From Candidatus Segatella caccae (GTDB lineage Bacteria; Bacteroidota; Bacteroidia; Bacteroidales; Bacteroidaceae), in assembly GCA_900556395.1 (NCBI GenBank), contig USOQ01000057.1, positions 1 to 17,597 of the forward strand: a DNA stretch of 17,597 bases, in the 5' to 3' direction. Position 1 is the stretch's first letter; each line of letters begins with the position of its first letter. Below are positions 14,916 to 17,597 of this stretch, in pieces. The translations under genes and the position numbers were made by a program. Below the pieces are notes generated by a model that was not told where the DNA came from, ran no database searches, and was given only the letters and a program-made list of their open reading frames with translations.

Positions 14916-17231
14916 TTATTCCTTGCTGCCTCCTCCACTTTTCACATCTTCGTTCTCGATGCCTCGCTCTGCTTTCTTCACACTCGCCTTGAGTGAGCCG
15001 AAGCGGTAAGTGACAGAGAAGTAGAAACGACGACTGCTGGTTTTCGACCAGGAACTTTGACGGAAATTGGTGCTTTCGGTCACGTCGTCTTGCCGCGTGT
15101 ACTTATTAAACAGACTGCCCGCATAGACGCTTACGTTGAGACGCTTGTTGAGGAACGACTTCTTGACCGTGATACCATAGTCGGAATAAGAACTGCCCTT
15201 ACCCTGAAGGGAAACACTCTTCGTACGGCCGAAATAATCTACCGAGATGAACCAGTCCTTGGGCAACGTCTGCTCTATGCCCGTGAAGGTATAGCCAAAC
15301 CAACCATGGTTGCGCATAGTCTGACCATTGGAATAGTCGCTGTATAAGCCATACAGGTTGGAGTAGATACGTGTCTTGCTGAAGATGTTCCAGCTGACAT
15401 AGGCACTCAGTGCCGATGCCTTCACCTTACCGATGTTCTCATAGGTGGTGTAGATGACCTGCTTGCCTGTAGGATGGCTCAGTCCTGCGATGGTGTGATC
15501 GTCAACGAGTGAGGTGACTTCCTCAATGCTGTTGTTGACAAAAGCTGTGGCAGCCTTCACGTTCAGACTCAGCTTGCTGGTATTGAGGTTGAAGCCCAAC
15601 GTGATCTGATGCTTCTTCTCGCTCATCAGATCGCTATTGCCCTGACTGAGGGAAGCAGGATTGCTGTCATCGAGATAGGGATTAAGATACCAGATGCCTG
15701 GACGATAGATGCGCATGTTGTAGGCAAGGCTGAAATTGACGTAGTCAGATACACGCACGCCGAAACTTGCCGATGGCACAAGGTCGTCGAAGTTCTTGCG
15801 GAAGTCTTCGCCACGCCCTAAACGATATTTCACGTCTTGCAGGGTGTGCTCATAGCGAAGACCAAGACGACTGGACAGCAACTTCCATTTCACCCCATAA
15901 CCCAAATAGCCTGCGAAGATGTCATTGGTATGCTTGTAATGCGAGCTGTTGGTCTCGTCGTAGGCGTAGTCGGCTGCACTCTGTGCCTCACGCATATAGC
16001 GATCGTCGTTGCTGTGATTGTCGCGCATGATGTACTTCAGACCCGCTTCCAAGGTGTGTATCTTAGCAAAGGGCGTGGTATAGTCTATTTGGAAGGTCTG
16101 CTCCAACGAATTGCCGTCCTGTTCGTGACGCTGGTCTTTCAGCAGGTGCAGATAGTCTTGCCATGTAGCCACGCCGTCCATGTCCTGATACACATATTCG
16201 TCGTCATTGCTACTGGGGTTGCTGTTGATTTTGTACGACAGGGTGAGCAGGCGGTCTTTCACAGGGAAGGAGCGCTGATAGTCGATGCCTCCATCTATGG
16301 AAGACCAACTATTGTGAGAACGGTCGAAGTTGGAATAATGATAAAGGGGACTTCCGTCGAGGGGCGATGTTGCCACTACCTGTCGCTCATTGGGTGTGTG
16401 GCCTCCGCCAGCCCATAGGCCAAACGAGGCTGACACGAGGCGCAGACTGTCGATCTCGTAACTGGCCTCGAAACTGCCCGAATGGTAGTTGTACCAGCCG
16501 TTGCTTGTGGAATTGCTCTCCACATTGGCTGAAGTTGCGTCGATGTTGCCCGTCACCTCGCGACGGTTGCCGCCCCAGTAGCGCTTGGCGTCGCTGTGAT
16601 TATAGCTGTAGCGTCCGCTCACGGTGAGCTTGCCACTCTGTACGGTGCCAAACAGGTTGGCGCCTATGCGCCCCTGGGTGTTATAGTTGGTACCTACGGT
16701 GAGTGAATAGCCCTCCATACCCTTGCCTGTGGTGATGATGTTGATGATACCTCCCACTCCCTCGGCATCATACTTAGGACCAGGATTGGTGATAATCTCT
16801 ATCTTCTTCACGCTATTGGCAGGCATGTTCTTAAGCACCTCGGAGGGATTATTCGACATCATGTTATTGGGTTTGCCGTTGACATAGACCTTGAACGACG
16901 AACTGTTGTTCACCATGATGTTATCCTGCCCGTCGACTGTCACCATCGGCACCTTGCGAAGCATCTCTAATACACTGTTAGCCTGTGCCTCGGGATCTGA
17001 CTCTACATCATAAGTCATCTTGTCGAGCTCGCTCTTTACCAAGGGTTTCTTTGCCACTACGGTCACTGCATCCAAGTTTTCCGACCACTTGACGCTATCG
17101 TATGCCATCGTGTCTGTCACTTCTATACTGGCACTATTTGTGTCTTTATCTATCCATCGTGATGTATTTACTGCTGAGATGGTTGCCGTATAGGTCAGCA
17201 GCATGCCTATACCTGCCTGAATTTTTACCAT
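14916..17231 (-). CDS. TonB-dependent receptor, outer-membrane beta-barrel family (OMP_b-brl_3 type)
   Basis: The 771-residue protein has a plug domain (about 52-168) with LDAVTVVAKKPLVKSELDKM, SVLEMLRKVPMVTVDGQDNI, VYVNGKP and the conserved KKIEIITNPGPKYDAEGVGGIINIIT (142-167). A long beta-barrel follows, ending with the aromatic strand RRFYFSVTYRFG and a ~27-residue hydrophilic tail. Such receptors import a ligand across the outer membrane using TonB energy. The N-terminal carboxypeptidase-regulatory-like domain common in this group is absent, and the signal peptide (hydrophobic 5-20) is weak with few positive charges. The gene stands alone: no SusD, sigma or anti-sigma gene is adjacent, so the ligand cannot be inferred. 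The only in-frame ATG is at 17231; upstream the frame is open for nine codons to a stop. Confidence 0.93.
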   Translation of the reverse strand: MVKIQAGIGMLLTYTATISAVNTSRWIDKDTNSASIEVTDTMAYDSVKWSENLDAVTVVAKKPLVKSELDKMTYDVESDPEAQANSVLEMLRKVPMVTVDGQDNIMVNNSSSFKVYVNGKPNNMMSNNPSEVLKNMPANSVKKIEIITNPGPKYDAEGVGGIINIITTGKGMEGYSLTVGTNYNTQGRIGANLFGTVQSGKLTVSGRYSYNHSDAKRYWGGNRREVTGNIDATSANVESNSTSNGWYNYHSGSFEASYEIDSLRLVSASFGLWAGGGHTPNERQVVATSPLDGSPLYHYSNFDRSHNSWSSIDGGIDYQRSFPVKDRLLTLSYKINSNPSSNDDEYVYQDMDGVATWQDYLHLLKDQRHEQDGNSLEQTFQIDYTTPFAKIHTLEAGLKYIMRDNHSNDDRYMREAQSAADYAYDETNSSHYKHTNDIFAGYLGYGVKWKLLSSRLGLRYEHTLQDVKYRLGRGEDFRKNFDDLVPSASFGVRVSDYVNFSLAYNMRIYRPGIWYLNPYLDDSNPASLSQGNSDLMSEKKHQITLGFNLNTSKLSLNVKAATAFVNNSIEEVTSLVDDHTIAGLSHPTGKQVIYTTYENIGKVKASALSAYVSWNIFSKTRIYSNLYGLYSDYSNGQTMRNHGWFGYTFTGIEQTLPKDWFISVDYFGRTKSVSLQGKGSSYSDYGITVKKSFLNKRLNVSVYAGSLFNKYTRQDDVTESTNFRQSSWSKTSSRRFYFSVTYRFGSLKASVKKAERGIENEDVKSGGGSKE

Positions 17232-17236
17232 TTTCT

Positions 17237-17293
17237 CTAATTCTTTAGGATGATCTTTTTATGTTTTGACCTTGATAGATGTAATATCTTCAT
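17237..17293 (-). CDS. Possible 18-codon upstream ORF in the TonB receptor leader
   Basis: On the minus strand ATG at 17293 opens a frame encoding MKILHLSRSKHKKIILKN and stops with TAG at 17239-17237, five bases before the receptor ATG. It lies in a different frame from the receptor. It is rich in Lys/His/Ile. It could be a leader peptide coupling translation to the receptor, the displaced start of a frameshifted signal peptide, or chance. No homology is recognised. Confidence 0.3.
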   Translation of the reverse strand: MKILHLSRSKHKKIILKN

Positions 17294-17337
17294 TTTATGC
17301 GATGACCTACTTTCGTATATCATTATTTTCATAAATA

Positions 17338-17345
17338 CAAAGGTA
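17338..17345 (-). promoter_or_regulatory. Likely promoter -7 box of the TonB receptor gene
   Basis: TACCTTTG on the minus strand repeats the -7 box of the tRNA and gyrA promoters. No TTTG is present at 19-21 bases upstream, so an activator may be needed or the -33 box is degenerate. It would give a leader of about 100 bases that includes the small upstream ORF. Confidence 0.5.
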
Positions 17346-17597
17346 CATAAAATGTAACTACAAGCACCTGTTTTTGACTTTATTTTACATTTAAATCATA
17401 AAACACTATCAATTTAACATTTAGGGAATATAAGGATCGAAATTTTGCTAAGTTAAGGAGTTTTTCGAGATGTTAGAGAATGTTCACTCTCTATAGTCCG
17501 CTGAGGAGTAAAGCCAAATGCCTCTTGGATTGAAAAGTTATGGTTCAAGATTTTTTATATCAAGATACTACGTTCGCCGGCCGAAGGGTAAGGCAAT
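17346..17597. other. AT-rich window-edge stretch with no secure gene
   Basis: No secure gene. On the plus strand an ATG at 17518 opens a frame that runs 26 codons to the window edge (beginning MPLGLKSYGSRFF), preceded by an in-frame TAA. On the minus strand a frame reads from the edge to a stop at 17455, with an internal TAA at 17557-17555. A near-palindrome AGAGA...TCTCT is at 17475-17492. Either frame could be the tip or remnant of a gene beyond the window. Confidence 0.5.

Noticed and set aside
14752..15009. Plus-strand 85-codon frame
   Set aside because: It runs through the receptor's terminator hairpin and into the antisense of the receptor gene; composition is not protein-like.
1..17597. 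CRISPR array, prophage, transposase or defence system
   Set aside because: No regularly spaced repeats, no integrase or transposase, and no nuclease, toxin-antitoxin or restriction genes on either strand.

Overview
The window reads as ordinary chromosome of a member of the Bacteroidota, most likely Prevotellaceae (Prevotella/Segatella-like). Reasons seen in the sequence: two promoters fit the Bacteroidota layout TTTG-N20-TAnnTTTG, start codons lack Shine-Dalgarno sequences, and the gene content includes a DUF4296 lipoprotein, a secreted C69 peptidase, an OMP_b-brl_3-type TonB receptor and a 1203-residue IleRS. The genus is an inference from protein flavour. Every gene I can support lies on the minus strand, so the description below runs from high to low coordinates in transcription order.

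Right end (17597-14828): about 250 bases with no convincing gene, a -7 box, a possible 18-codon upstream ORF, a stand-alone TonB-dependent outer-membrane receptor, and a very strong intrinsic terminator. Next (14827-10461): a geneless stretch with a short direct repeat, then gyrA with a ~110-base leader carrying a hairpin, then a secreted TPR protein in the same transcript, closed by two hairpins, the second a strong terminator.

Centre (10436-4395): a clear promoter drives a tight operon, ileS - DksA/TraR-like regulator - lspA - DUF4296 lipoprotein - 71-aa protein. ileS-lspA linkage is widespread in bacteria. Here a zinc-less DksA-like gene sits between them, and a lipoprotein gene overlaps the end of lspA (signal peptidase II) by four bases. 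Then come nadC (NAD synthesis) with a terminator, a secreted C69 dipeptidase with a terminator, a secreted or lipidated serpin, and a promoter driving tRNA-Ser(GCT) and tRNA-Glu(CTC), the latter cut by the window edge.

I found no defence island, CRISPR array, prophage, insertion sequence or other clearly new multi-gene system. The points most worth a second look are: the swapped GXHH active-site signature in IleRS (associated with extreme mupirocin resistance), the DksA-like protein with all four zinc cysteines replaced, the lspA-coupled lipoprotein/71-aa pair, the inhibitory-type serpin, and the small upstream ORF before the TonB receptor.
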